Made by a program: the position numbers and the translations under genes. Below the pieces are notes generated by a model. That model did no database searches and had not been told where the DNA came from. It saw nothing but the letters and a program-made list of their open reading frames with translations. 64,000 nt of DNA from Aurantiochytrium sp. KH105 (Eukaryota > Sar > Bigyra > Thraustochytrida > Thraustochytriidae), in assembly GCA_003116975.1 (NCBI GenBank), contig BGKB01000006.1, positions 310,001 to 374,000 of the forward strand. Reading direction: 5' to 3'. Shown in pieces: positions 40,868 to 50,939 of the stretch (position 1 is the stretch's first letter; every line of letters starts with the position of its first letter).

Positions 40868-41695
40868 TTGCTAGTTTTCTGGCCTCGCGCAGCCTCAGCT
40901 CTGCCCTTTTGCACGCCCTGGCTTTCTGTAATCCGTCGCTGTCTGACGCTGCGCAGCGCCGTGCTGCGCTCGTGAGCCACGGGCTGACGGTTTGCTTTAT
41001 TCATCAATGACCATCGACGCAAGGAATGAAAAATGGACGTTGCGTTCTTTTTCTTTTCCTTTTCTTTCCCCCCCTTTCCTAGTAGAAGTCGGAGGCCCAG
41101 TCCCAACTTGTCTCAAGTAGACGATGCCAAGCTTCTTAAACTTTATATTGTTCTAATGTCAAGCATTTGAACTCTTCTCGTACAAACAAGAAAGCTTGAC
41201 CGCTTCACCTTGCGGGACGAGAGGAGTCCAGGACCAGTGACACCTTGCTTTTGCTGCAAACTCATGAGAAGCACATGCACAAAAAAGGAATCAATAAGGT
41301 CTGTCTGGGCCTTGGGCCAAATACAACGGAAAATTCAACATAGGAATCGCTGAAAAGCTTGCGAAGCGTGCGGTCCACTACAGCTCAATCATCAGTAAAG
41401 TATGGCATAGGCATCAGTGACTAAAGAATCAAAGACACAGTCGTGCGATCCTTTCCTTCCCCCTCTCAAGAAAATCGTTGTGGATCGGAGGCCTTCGCGA
41501 GAGAAAAAGTCGGCAAAAGGCTCTTGCGCAGATCATCAAGATGCACGGAGCTCTGGGCAGCATTGCGCATACTCATGGCATTTTTTATTATATTTTTTCT
41601 GTTTGGGGCTAAAGAGAAAAGCTCAACGCAAGAGCTCTGCGTTCGCTGCATCGAGCTTGGAATAAGGTGAGCAAGCAGAGTTATACGGAGGATAA
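40868..41695. other. intergenic gap
   Basis: An 828-base spacer between two minus-strand genes. A 165-codon frame at 40609-41106 overlaps the TPGS2 start in another frame and lacks domain signals. Nothing is called. Confidence 0.5.
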
Positions 41696-42085
41696 TCAGT
41701 CGAGGTCCTTAATGGTGAAATCCATCTTGGTGGCCACGCCTGGGCGCCACTCACCCTGCACAGAGGGATTTTTAGAATAGATGGGGCTCTTGATCTTGGT
41801 CACCTTGTGGCCCTTTTGATTCCTCAGTTCCGTGAAAACCTTGAGGACCTCATCTGCAGTCTTCTTCCGCAAGTCGACCGTCTTTGGGTCCACGCCGCGG
41901 TACTCGCCGAGCACGACCGGGTGCTTGTTGGCATGGTGGACGACGTCGATTGTGAGTTGGGGGTTATTCTCTGCGAACTCGGGCAGGAGCTGACGGATGA
42001 ACTGCCGGGTGCCGATGCTGCTGCCGCCGTGCTGGCAGTAGCGCACCGTCAGCCTCTGCAGATGCCACACCCCGCGCGTGGTCAT
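41696..42085 (-). CDS. MRPL43: mitochondrial ribosomal protein mL43
   Basis: A 129-residue protein with the thioredoxin-like L51/S25/CI-B8 fold. It opens MTTRGVWHLQRLTVRYCQHG and continues GSSIGTRQFIRQLLPEFAEN NPQLTIDVV, the conserved core of mL43; the later EYRGVDPKTVDLRKK and VFTELRNQKG also fit. It belongs to the mitochondrial large subunit. Fungal and plant homologues are about 120-160 residues, so it appears complete. The frame is open upstream for 96 codons but that part is a low-complexity leader; the ATG right before the conserved start is preferred. It is divergent from the RVxF-protein gene. Confidence 0.92.
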   Translation of the reverse strand: MTTRGVWHLQRLTVRYCQHGGSSIGTRQFIRQLLPEFAENNPQLTIDVVHHANKHPVVLGEYRGVDPKTVDLRKKTADEVLKVFTELRNQKGHKVTKIKSPIYSKNPSVQGEWRPGVATKMDFTIKDLD

Positions 42086-43489
42086 GGTCTCCCGCGCCGC
42101 GCTAGGCTCTCGCTGCCTTGTCCGCGATCTCGCTCCTCGCCAGCCCTCCGCGCGCGGTCCGGGCGCACAGAAACACCAGCCGGACGGACGTCGAGCGCGG
42201 GGCGCGCGGGCACTCTCCGCGCGGGCCGCCGCCGCTCTCCGCTCCACCGCTCCTGCGTTGCCGACCTGCTGCGCGCGGCTGCTGCTGCTGCCCGAGAGCT
42301 GCTGCTCCTCGTCCTCCGCGTGCAGCTCGTGGCTCGGCGATTCCCGCGGCCCGGCGAAACCCCCGTCGGGCAAACCAGTTCCGCCGGCGCTGGCAGGTTA
42401 GGCCTCTTGTAGGCGGAATCCATCAATCCGTTAGCCCGCTTTCCGGGGAGGAGCGAATAGCTAGCTTGCCCTGCACGCACACAAAAGCATCCAGCACTGG
42501 CGGGCAGCTCTACAGGAACATGCGGGCATGTGATAGGGAGCGGGCGGGCGGTACGGCGTGACGCGCCTGCGGGCGTGCTGAGCCTGGCTGTCGAGCCTGC
42601 TGAGCCGGTGGAGCTTGCGAAGCCTATGAGCCGACGGGGCTCGCTTTGTTTGTCCCGAGTAGGCTATGTATGCTCTGCACGCCTGTGACTTGGCTGGCCG
42701 CTCCATGTGGCGGCAGTAGACTGCCTCGATGTCCAGGAAGTGGAGTCACAAGCGCTCAGTGATCAAAGAACGAGAGCAAGCATGTGGCAATGGACGGATG
42801 AAGCTGCTCTGAAAGCTAACGCGTAGTGGACACACGATTGGGCGCCCTTAAGCCGCCAGTCCCCGCAGACACACAGGTGATCAAAATTGATTGAAAGGAG
42901 CGTTGAAGCAAACTTTTCCAGACACTCATTTAGTTTGCTCCTGGTAAACAGTGGTAGGCAGGCATTGAGAGAGAGTCTTGGGCCTTGGAAATTCCTCGAA
43001 ATTCCTCGAAATTCCTCACCGCAGTGCAGCAGCGCGGACAGGCGCGGATCAGGGTTCCCAGTTGCGGTGTCACTGTGCAAAGCCCTTCGTCCAGTTTCGA
43101 CTGGACTGTTTGGCAAGTGGGTACTTTTCATATGCTGGCAATATAGGGAGAGGTCCTGACGAGGTCTTGCTACACTCGACCAGTACCACGAGCAGGCCAC
43201 GCTAAGTCCATTCTTCGCGCGCGTTCGCATTATCAACAGGGAAGCGTGCGCGGACCCGTGACTCCCGCGGCACTGTCTGCGAGACGACGGCAAGCGGTGG
43301 AGCAAGCCAAAAGCGTAACCTAGGCCGTACAATCGGCGCCAGCGTCGGTGACCGGCGTCAGCGAAGGCGTCGATCTCAGGCTTTGCGTGCCCACCAGCGA
43401 GCGTCCTTCTTGGACGCGTCTGACTTGAAGAAGCCAAGGACGCTGCTCGGTCTTCAAATCGGCGCTTGACGCCAGTGTTGGGAGGAACA
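42086..43489. other. gap between divergent genes
   Basis: A 1.4 kb interval with no recognised gene. It contains three exact tandem copies of a 10-base unit at about 42986-43016. Long open frames here on the minus strand are low-complexity. Confidence 0.5.
42986..43016. repeat. three tandem GAAATTCCTC units
   Basis: Three consecutive copies of GAAATTCCTC. The first follows a G, so GGAAATTCC forms a small inverted palindrome there. Confidence 0.85.
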
Positions 43490-44872
43490 ATGCCGCTCGC
43501 TGGAGGGTCACTGGCGTTCATGGACTGCGTCCAAGAGGACGTCGAGGGCGAGGAGTCCGACGAAGAAGGCAACGTTCATGAAGTTCGTGATGCGGAAGAC
43601 GCCCTGCGAAACGACATGGGCAGAGGCAAAAACTCTAGGACGAACCGTAGCAAGAATGATAACGACGATGACTCCGACGATGAAGGAGGTGGTGGCAAGA
43701 TCACGAAGCGCAGGGTCTCCTTTAACGAGAAAGTCCAGCAGATGCAGATTCCCAACGATCACGATGGGCATTCTGACAATGACAACGATGACGACGACGA
43801 TGATATGCCCCCGCCTCTCGTCCCGCTAGACGGTGATACCAAGCCCTGGAAAAGTGACAGCAAAAATGATTCCTCCCGGGCCAAGCCCTACAAGGACGAC
43901 GACGATGATGACGACGACGACGACGAGGACGATGAAGACGAAAAGGAAAAGGAGAGGGAGAGAGAAAGAGAAAGAGAAAGGGAGAGACAGCGGCAAAGAG
44001 AAAAGGAAGAGGAGCGGCAGAGACGAGAAGAGAGGGAGAGAGAAAAAGCCAAGGCTAAGGCCAAGGCCGAGGCGAGGGAAAAAGAAAAGGAAGAAAAGGA
44101 GAAGAAAGCCAAGTCGGAGAGCAATTCTTCACGCGGATCCTTTGCTCTGCACAACTTTTCCGAGGCAGATGATCAAGTGGAGGAGAAGAAGCCAAAGTCG
44201 TGCTTGAAAAAACCAACCCGGGCGAGCAAGGAGAAAAAGAACGCTGGCATCGAAGAAGAACAAAAGGAGGCTGAGCCGAAGCGGGCTGTGGCCCCGCAAG
44301 CCCAGCCAAAGAAGAACGCCAAACCTAAAGCGGCCCCTGTCATGCGAGAGCTTGCGCCCAATGAGCGGGCTCTCACTGACGCCTTTACTTGCAATGGAGG
44401 CATTGTTCAAGGCAAAGGGATCGAGCCCAAGGCCTGCACGATCCAAATTCTGCCTTCGCGGCGCGAAATTGTGCTTGCCACCCCCACTCGCAACGGGTAC
44501 CACAACGATGCCAACGCCAAGCGTTTCGCGCTCGCGCCGCGCTGCTTCACCCTTGATTCGGTACCAGGTGTACAACGCGCTTTCTGCATTCGCTTCTTTG
44601 AGAATGAGGAGAGCGAAACGCAGTATGCTTCGCTCATGCTCATTTGCGAGGACGCATACTGCCTTGCACGCGTTCTCTTTTGCATTTTTATCATTCAGGG
44701 CTCCAACACTTCCGTGCGTGCCTTTATGTACCTACTCAATGTTTGTCTCCGGGGTCGCAGGAACGGCGCAACAAGCACCATCCTTCGCCGCAGCTCCGGA
44801 TTCTTCAAGCAACACGAAAGGGAGATCCAGATGCTCTTCCCGATCGCTAGAACATACATTATCAACGCCTAA
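43490..44872 (+). CDS. acidic protein with PP1-docking motif and PH-like C-terminus
   Basis: A 460-residue protein from MPLAGGSLAF. The N-terminal half is disordered with Asp/Asn-rich clusters and contains KRRVSFNEKV, a good RVxF docking motif for protein phosphatase 1 (RVSF at 75-78). A run of Asp, then a long Glu/Arg/Lys single-helix segment (about 145-215), then KSCLKKPTR follow. The C-terminal 160 residues are compact and may fold as a PH-like domain: IVQGKGIEPKACTIQILPSR, then RCFTLDSVPGVQRAFCIRFF, then a helical end. The PH assignment is a guess from strand spacing and has no strong signature. A phosphatase-targeting role is inference. Confidence 0.72.
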   Translation: MPLAGGSLAFMDCVQEDVEGEESDEEGNVHEVRDAEDALRNDMGRGKNSRTNRSKNDNDDDSDDEGGGGKITKRRVSFNEKVQQMQIPNDHDGHSDNDNDDDDDDMPPPLVPLDGDTKPWKSDSKNDSSRAKPYKDDDDDDDDDDEDDEDEKEKERERERERERERQRQREKEEERQRREEREREKAKAKAKAEAREKEKEEKEKKAKSESNSSRGSFALHNFSEADDQVEEKKPKSCLKKPTRASKEKKNAGIEEEQKEAEPKRAVAPQAQPKKNAKPKAAPVMRELAPNERALTDAFTCNGGIVQGKGIEPKACTIQILPSRREIVLATPTRNGYHNDANAKRFALAPRCFTLDSVPGVQRAFCIRFFENEESETQYASLMLICEDAYCLARVLFCIFIIQGSNTSVRAFMYLLNVCLRGRRNGATSTILRRSSGFFKQHEREIQMLFPIARTYIINA

Positions 44873-45065
44873 ATTTCAAAGGCTTCGAAAGTAGCAAATA
44901 AGATTCACCATCTGTCAGAGATGACATTTTCCAACCCCCTTTTTTTTTTTCTTGCATGACTTTTCGCTAAACGCGGTCATTCAGCTCTCCTTTTACAGCG
45001 ACACCTGCCTTTCACTACGACGAGAACAAAGCAAGCATGACGGCAAGCAGTTGGTAGCTAGCTCA

Positions 45066-48000
45066 CTACTGATGAATTTCGTCATTTACAAAGTCGGCCA
45101 ACATGTCTGTAAACCCTTGGTCGCCCGCGTTCAGTGCTGCAGCCCGAGCTTGGCCTCGAGACCAGTCGGGAAGAATGGAATCCCAGAACCCGCCACTGCC
45201 CAGGAGACCGACGCGACGACGTTCGTCGTCATCAAAGTCCAGCACGCGGGCCACGACATCAAGACAGTCCCGACGACAGTTGCGCTCGATACACTTGGCT
45301 ACCACGGAAGCGGCCAGCTTTTTGTCGACGAACCCGGCAGCACCAGAAGTAGGGCTCTTCAACCCATCGAGCGCGGGCGTAGAGCTCGATTGCGGCAGAC
45401 CTGTCTCGAGACGACTTTGGCTGCTCTCCGCTGCAGGCAAGAGAGCTGCTTCGCTCCCTTGCTCGGCGTCTACGTCACCCGATGCCGATACCCCAGATGG
45501 AGTGCCATTGGCGTGAGCGGGCGAAGGTTCTCTTGTCGATGCGCGAAGCGCGAAAGCCTTCTTCTCTTGCAGCAGATGCAGGTAACCCCGTGCGATCTTG
45601 GCAAAATCGCGCCTTGCAGTACCAGATTCATCTCCATTGGCGCGAACCTTGGCCGCAAGCAAGTCAGTAAGTTCTTCGAGCGTCGGCGGAGGCGGAATGT
45701 CGGCGTTGGCTCGAGTATCGCCATTACTCCGATGGGCAAGATTTTCATCGTTCGCAAGACTTGAGGCGAACATCACCTTGGTGGGGGTGGTGCTGTTAGC
45801 GGCGGCCAGAGGTGAAGCGGAAGAAGCTGCGGCGTTGAGCACCTTTGTGACCACAGATATGGCCTCGTCGACCCGCGAAGCGGACGAAGGCCAAAGGGCA
45901 CGTCTCCCTGAAGCAGTCTGCGCACAGAGTGTCTCGAGCGTTGACAGCGGTAGCGACTGGCCCTGGGCAATACGTTCGCAGACAAGGTGCACGAGGTCGA
46001 TCTCTTCGGCGTCGGGAGACTTGCTGGCGTCGGAGGACTCATCGGCGTTGGGCTCTTGATCCGTGCCCTCGGGTGTGTCCGGGCACGGCGTATTTTTGAT
46101 GGCGCGCAAAGTGGCAACTCTATTTCGCAAACTTGCAATGAGTCCAGCCTGCAAAAGAAGCAGCGACGCCTTTGTGTTCGTCTCCATCACGGAGTGCTCC
46201 ACAACTTCGTTGAGAAAATCGAGCTTCTCCTGCGTGGAGTCGAGGTCCTGCAGCTCCGCGGCGATGACTGAAATGGTTATCTGCGTTGCTTCGAGCCTTT
46301 GCTGGACTTCTCCACGTTCAGCAGCTTGCAGTCTCGCGGCCAGTACGTTACACTTTCCTTCGAGCTCGTGCACGCGCTCCTTTTGTGCTTCGTCTTGCGA
46401 GCGAGCCTCCGCAAGTTCTCCCTGCACGGCTTGCAATTCCTTTCGCAAGTCTTCTTGTTGTGTGTGCATTTGTGCAAGTTGGTTCTGAAGGCTCTCAACT
46501 TGGTTGGTTTTTGCCTCGAGATCAGCTTCGAGATCGCCAATCCTAGTACTTTGGGCGTGTGAGCGCCGATCAAGCGCCGATGCGTCTTCTCGCCCTTGTT
46601 CTTGAGCTTGTGCGAGTGCCTGTTCGAGTTCTACGATTCGAATGGTTTGACGTTGGCAATTTTGCTCAAGTTCATGGGAGTGGGTCTCACTTTGTTCCAT
46701 GTCTTTGTTATCTTGCTGCTGAGTCTGTGTCTGAGTCTGTGTCTGTGCCCGTGCTTGTGCCTGTGCTTGAGCGAGGTCATGCTCAAGCTGAGCTATTTGG
46801 CTGGCTTGAGCTCGACATGTCTGTTCGAGCTCTTGGATCCTTCCACTTTCTTCCGCGCCTTGACTGCTTGGTGCGAAGGGGTCGTCGATACCAAAAACCG
46901 AAGAAGGAAATAGCTCGTTTTGCTGTTGCTGCTTTGTCTGTTGCCTTTGCGCAAGGACGGCTTCCAATTCAGCAACGCGTTTCGCTTGAGATTGGCATGT
47001 CTGCTCAAGTTCCTGCATCTTGGCGCCATGCTCGTCGAGGCCGCCCTGACCTTGCGTGAAGGAATCATCGTTGCCAGGTCCATGCGAAGGAAAGAGATCG
47101 CCTTGCTGCTGGTCGAGGGACTGCTCAAGACGAGCAATCAAGCTCGTTTGCTCGCGACATTTGGTTTCGAGCGCTTGCGAGCTGGTTTGGGCGTCTTGTA
47201 GAGCCTGCTCGAGACTAACGATACGCGCGTTGCTCTGCTCGCGGGCATCGTCAGCACTTCTTTGAGCGCGCGCGAGCTGCTCGCGTAGACTCGCGATTTC
47301 GTGCGCATTTTCGGTGATGGCATTACGTTCGTTGACAAGCTCCTGGTCAGCCTGCGCTGAGCGCTCTAGCATGGTTTTGCAGACCTCATTTTCGAATTCT
47401 TGCTCGCGGTGACGGAGTCTCGTCTCTGCAAACTCGACGTTGGCTTCGCGCTCTGCGAGGGCAAGTTCTAGATCTTGGAGCTCTTGCTCGCGTTCGTCGA
47501 GGCGCAAAAGTTGACTTGTTTCCTCTTGCGAGATGGGCTTTATGCCAAATGCGGAGCTCAAAAACCCACCGCTCTGCTGAGGAGATGAGTTGGGACCTTG
47601 TACGGGCGATGGACTGCCTTGCTCGCTCGGTAAATGGGCAAGGCGCTGACGCGTGGCCCAATGTGAGCGAACGGCACGGTCCATGCGCGCAAGCTCGTCA
47701 GACGGGAGCGCACGGAGCTCTTCGAGACTTCGTGGAAGGCCGAGATCGCGTTCACACGTTTTGCGATGCGATACGACTGGGCTCGCCTGAAAGAGGTCGA
47801 CTGTTTCGAGACTCACATTTAGATCGTTGCCTGTTTGGCCCGTCATGGACTGCGACTTGCTTGCAAACGTCGAATGGGCCTGCCTGACACGGCGGTCGAG
47901 CTCCGTGAGATGTTGAGGATCCAGTGTATCGAGTCCCTGCGCAAGAGCACGCACAAGGTCGTGTTTGAGATTGGGCGCCCGGGGCTGCATGCGCGTGAGC

Positions 48001-49121
48001 TCACGGAGTTTGCGAAATTGCTTGGAAAGACCGGACCCAAAGACCATGCTGAATGGCGATTTCGTGTCGCTTTCTTCTGTCTCGAGTGTCTGTTTCTCTT
48101 CTTGCAAGCGAGGCGGGATCGCACTAACCAATGTACCCGAACTCTCGAGCGACCCCGCGTATTCTTGCCTGTGGTCTTGGTTTGGTGCCGATGTTTGATT
48201 CTGAATGTCGAGACTAATCGTTTCCTGTTGGTACTGTTGTGCTTGTTGCGGCTGAGACATTGGCGGGGGGCTAGCAAAGGGATCGGCATTGTTATCATTG
48301 GAGCTGCTGGACTCGAAAAGATCTGACGCAGTTGACTCTGCCTGGGACTGGAACAGGCTACTGGCGTCTTGGGTTGGCGGTGGATGTTGGTCTTGACTGT
48401 CGTCCAATGCTGGTCCATTGAGGTCAATTTCGCCAAGATCCGCTTCGCCAAGATCGACAGCGTCAAAGGATCCGCTCTCGCGTGTACTTTGACTCTGACT
48501 CTGACTCTGCGACCACGATTGGTCTTGATACGAATCTTGGAAAGGCTGCGTTGACTGAAGGTGGGCAGGATTTTGCGACATAAGATGACTTTGACCAAGA
48601 GCGTTCGAAGGATCATGATGCTGCAACTCTCCGTCGTCATTTTGGTGCGCTCCGTTATTGTACTGATATCCTTGATTTTGCTGGAAGTAATGTCCGTTTG
48701 GTTGCTGCTGATATCCTTGATGATCATATCCTCCATTTTGAGAATGATATTTTCCGTTCTGGTGCTGCCAATGTTGCTGGACGTCGTATTGTTGGTGTTG
48801 CGATGACGGCACGCCTGTCATCACTTCATTCGTCACAAGTCCTGGGCCTTCATGCTGAAAGGCGTTTGCTGCCACGTCGTTATTTCCCCACGTGGTTTCG
48901 CCGCCTCCGTTGGGCGCCGTTGCCGGCCCTGCTGGGCCATTGCCTCCGCCGTGTTCTTCCCAGCCGGCGGCGTACACCCCGCCTGCGGCTGCACCTGCGC
49001 CTGTGCTTGCGCCGGCGCCCTCGTGGCCGTCTTCGTCGCCGCCGACGACGCGGAGCTCGCCGTCGACCTCCTCGACCTCGACCTCCTCGACCTTGAGCAG
49101 GCGCGAGAACGCGGACAGCAT
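45066..49121 (-). CDS. golgin-like long coiled-coil protein
   Basis: A 1,351-residue protein from MLSAFSRLLKVEEVEVEEVD. A Gln/Asn/Ser-rich disordered region (about 40-400) contains short repeats such as SQSQSQSQ. A long coiled coil (about 560-1030) rich in Gln/Glu follows, with a recurrent phrase ELEQTCxxQAxxIAxLE seen several times. The C-terminus from about 1264 has KKLAASVVAKCIERN and LDVVARVLDFDDDERRRVG, similar in pattern to the GRIP/GRAB domain that binds Arf or Arl GTPases in Golgi golgins. A Golgi tether is the best reading but is not proven. The frame is open further upstream through a CAAG repeat giving a Leu/Cys-rich stretch; the ATG at 49121 is preferred. It is divergent from the CUEDC1-like gene. 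Confidence 0.8.
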   Translation of the reverse strand: MLSAFSRLLKVEEVEVEEVDGELRVVGGDEDGHEGAGASTGAGAAAGGVYAAGWEEHGGGNGPAGPATAPNGGGETTWGNNDVAANAFQHEGPGLVTNEVMTGVPSSQHQQYDVQQHWQHQNGKYHSQNGGYDHQGYQQQPNGHYFQQNQGYQYNNGAHQNDDGELQHHDPSNALGQSHLMSQNPAHLQSTQPFQDSYQDQSWSQSQSQSQSTRESGSFDAVDLGEADLGEIDLNGPALDDSQDQHPPPTQDASSLFQSQAESTASDLFESSSSNDNNADPFASPPPMSQPQQAQQYQQETISLDIQNQTSAPNQDHRQEYAGSLESSGTLVSAIPPRLQEEKQTLETEESDTKSPFSMVFGSGLSKQFRKLRELTRMQPRAPNLKHDLVRALAQGLDTLDPQHLTELDRRVRQAHSTFASKSQSMTGQTGNDLNVSLETVDLFQASPVVSHRKTCERDLGLPRSLEELRALPSDELARMDRAVRSHWATRQRLAHLPSEQGSPSPVQGPNSSPQQSGGFLSSAFGIKPISQEETSQLLRLDEREQELQDLELALAEREANVEFAETRLRHREQEFENEVCKTMLERSAQADQELVNERNAITENAHEIASLREQLARAQRSADDAREQSNARIVSLEQALQDAQTSSQALETKCREQTSLIARLEQSLDQQQGDLFPSHGPGNDDSFTQGQGGLDEHGAKMQELEQTCQSQAKRVAELEAVLAQRQQTKQQQQNELFPSSVFGIDDPFAPSSQGAEESGRIQELEQTCRAQASQIAQLEHDLAQAQAQARAQTQTQTQTQQQDNKDMEQSETHSHELEQNCQRQTIRIVELEQALAQAQEQGREDASALDRRSHAQSTRIGDLEADLEAKTNQVESLQNQLAQMHTQQEDLRKELQAVQGELAEARSQDEAQKERVHELEGKCNVLAARLQAAERGEVQQRLEATQITISVIAAELQDLDSTQEKLDFLNEVVEHSVMETNTKASLLLLQAGLIASLRNRVATLRAIKNTPCPDTPEGTDQEPNADESSDASKSPDAEEIDLVHLVCERIAQGQSLPLSTLETLCAQTASGRRALWPSSASRVDEAISVVTKVLNAAASSASPLAAANSTTPTKVMFASSLANDENLAHRSNGDTRANADIPPPPTLEELTDLLAAKVRANGDESGTARRDFAKIARGYLHLLQEKKAFALRASTREPSPAHANGTPSGVSASGDVDAEQGSEAALLPAAESSQSRLETGLPQSSSTPALDGLKSPTSGAAGFVDKKLAASVVAKCIERNCRRDCLDVVARVLDFDDDERRRVGLLGSGGFWDSILPDWSRGQARAAALNAGDQGFTDMLADFVNDEIHQ

Positions 49122-49264
49122 GGCGGACGGACTTTGTGCGCGCGCGCGGGGCGGAGTCTGTTCCGAGCGCCCGCCTCCTGGCCGGCGCCGGGCCGTTGCG
49201 TCGCGTCGAGCGCGTTCACGTTGACTCGGATTTGGAGCTCGACCGGGTCTCGAGCTCGGCCGAG

Positions 49265-49333
49265 ACAAGCAAGCAAGCAGGGAAGCAAGCAAGCAGGGAA
49301 GCAAGCAAACAAGCAAGCAAGCAAGCAAACAAG
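49265..49333. repeat. (CAAG)n imperfect repeat
   Basis: CAAG units with occasional CAGGGAAG and CAAA variants. Read on the minus strand in frame with the golgin gene it encodes a Leu/Cys/Ala-rich peptide. Confidence 0.9.
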
Positions 49334-49446
49334 GCAGCACAACGAGGCAGCTCGACGGGGCAGCAGTCGAGATACTGAGATACTACCACCGCTCTTGCCG
49401 CGCCTGGCGAGGCCCCGCGGCTGCTGCGACGGCGAGGGGACGCGCA

Positions 49447-49470
49447 GCTGGGCTGGGCTGGGCTGGGCTG
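49447..49470. repeat. (GGGCT)n pentamer repeat
   Basis: Four to five tandem GGGCT units. Confidence 0.85.
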
Positions 49471-50048
49471 CGTCGTCTTGCGTGGCGTGGCGTGGCGTCG
49501 CCTTGCGTTCGGTGGCGGCGTGTCGCGTTGACGAGGGCGAAGGAAACCTGTCGCTCAACGTTGTGCACGAGGTGGACGGGGAGAAGGAAAAGGAGGAGGA
49601 GAAAAGGGAGGGTTCCTCGACATTAGCGAGGCTGTGTCAGGCTGCAGCGGTAGAGAGAAGCTGTACCGGGCTCACATTAGAAACGTACGCGATAAAGAAG
49701 AAGCGATCACGAATTCTGCAAAGATCTCTTGGCCCACCTTTGGCTCAAATTCGTTGTCGTCGTCTATCCCGTCAAAAAGTGCTCGCCAGGATTGGAGAGC
49801 TTGACCGAGATCACTTTCATTACCGTTAGGCGCTCGAGGAGAAGAGAGTGGAAAGACGTAAAGACATCCAAGAGGACAAGGTGCCACAAAAGCCTCAAGA
49901 CGCCCAAGATAGCAGGACGCCAGAACAGCATCCAGCATCGACAAGACGGAGACAAAGCGACAAGACGCTCAAGTACAAGTGCAAGGCCGCTGGAGAACAA
50001 GTGCTGTCCTCCGCTGGAATTCTATCGTTTCCCACAAAGAATCGCACA

Positions 50049-50939
50049 ATGGCGGACGTCGACGCGCTTTGCGTAATGTTTGAGCGCATGGATCGCGCAG
50101 TGGTAGAGATTGTCTTGGAGGCGAGCGGAGGAGACGTGGACCGCGCCTGCGACCAGCTGCTCGCCATGGCGGCTGAACAGGACGCTGCCGAGGGTGCAGA
50201 GACCGACGCGGACAATCAAGGGCAAGAAGAAGGGAGTGCCAAAGAAGTAGAGGCGGAGGAAAGGGACACGGAGCAGGACTTGGAATCCTTCTTCGCTGGT
50301 TCGAGCAGCGGCGCAGAGACAGTGGCAACAATCTCTGCAATGCCGGCATCGGCATCTGCAATGGACGGCACAGTGACAGGGCCGGTCTCCGCTCAGAAAA
50401 GCATGTTGTCTACCGCGAACGTGCCTGGATCGTACATGTCCTCGGACGGCGACTCCTCGTGGCGGAAACCACTTCCTGAGGACTTTCTGCGGCTTCCTCC
50501 TGGACTCACAGCTGCGCGCGTGCGCGCGGAGCAGGTACGGCAGGACGAGATTTTCGCGCAAATGCTCGCGGATGAAGGTTTTCGGAACGAGCTCGCACGT
50601 CACGCCGAGTTTCGCACGAACAGGCCTTCTGCTCGTTCCAGCGGGGCTGCGCTCGGACAATCTTCCTCTTCCTCGTCGTCATCTGCGTTCTCACCTTCAT
50701 CTCCTTCGGCTACGTCCACATCCGAACTGCAAGCTGCCTTTAACGAGCTTGGGGAGGCTGCCAAGACCAAATTCAACGCGCTTGCGACACGCTTCCGGCG
50801 AGCCGCCGCAGAGTCTTCGTCGTCTTCGTCGTCTTCTTTCGCCGCCTCGTCCTCTTCCGCACAGTACGCCATGCTTCAGGCCGATGACGAGGACGACGAT
50901 CACGAGAGCGAGCGAGTTCGCCATCGCAAAGCCCATTGA
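50049..50939 (+). CDS. CUEDC1: CUEDC1-like CUE-domain protein
   Basis: A 296-residue protein beginning MADVDALCVMFERMDRAVVE. Residues 1-42 form a CUE domain, a three-helix ubiquitin-binding fold (VMFERM, VEIVLEASGGDVDRACDQLL). As in animal CUEDC1, an acidic linker is followed by PLPEDFLRLPPGL, then an EIFAQMLADEGFRNELARH segment, and near the end a helical FNELGEAAKTKFNALATRF segment. The order and spacing of these three blocks make orthology to CUEDC1 likely. CUEDC1 is poorly characterised; ubiquitin binding is the only firm expectation. The frame is open further upstream but with no ATG that preserves the CUE start. Confidence 0.88.
   Translation: MADVDALCVMFERMDRAVVEIVLEASGGDVDRACDQLLAMAAEQDAAEGAETDADNQGQEEGSAKEVEAEERDTEQDLESFFAGSSSGAETVATISAMPASASAMDGTVTGPVSAQKSMLSTANVPGSYMSSDGDSSWRKPLPEDFLRLPPGLTAARVRAEQVRQDEIFAQMLADEGFRNELARHAEFRTNRPSARSSGAALGQSSSSSSSSAFSPSSPSATSTSELQAAFNELGEAAKTKFNALATRFRRAAAESSSSSSSSFAASSSSAQYAMLQADDEDDDHESERVRHRKAH

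Larger units (their letters stand above)
49122..50048. promoter_or_regulatory. shared upstream region of golgin and CUEDC1-like genes
   Basis: A 927-base interval between two divergent starts. It contains a CAAG repeat (49265-49333) and a GGGCT repeat (49447-49470). No gene is called. Confidence 0.5.

Noticed and set aside
40609-41106. 165-codon minus-strand frame near the TPGS2 start
   Set aside because: It overlaps TPGS2 in another frame and has basic low-complexity content.
42763-43572. 269-codon minus-strand frame
   Set aside because: It covers a promoter gap and the start of the RVxF gene; Ser/Arg-rich without domain pattern.
49672-49944. 90-codon minus-strand frame upstream of the CUEDC1-like gene
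   Set aside because: No ATG at its head, and it lies in the leader region of the opposite gene.
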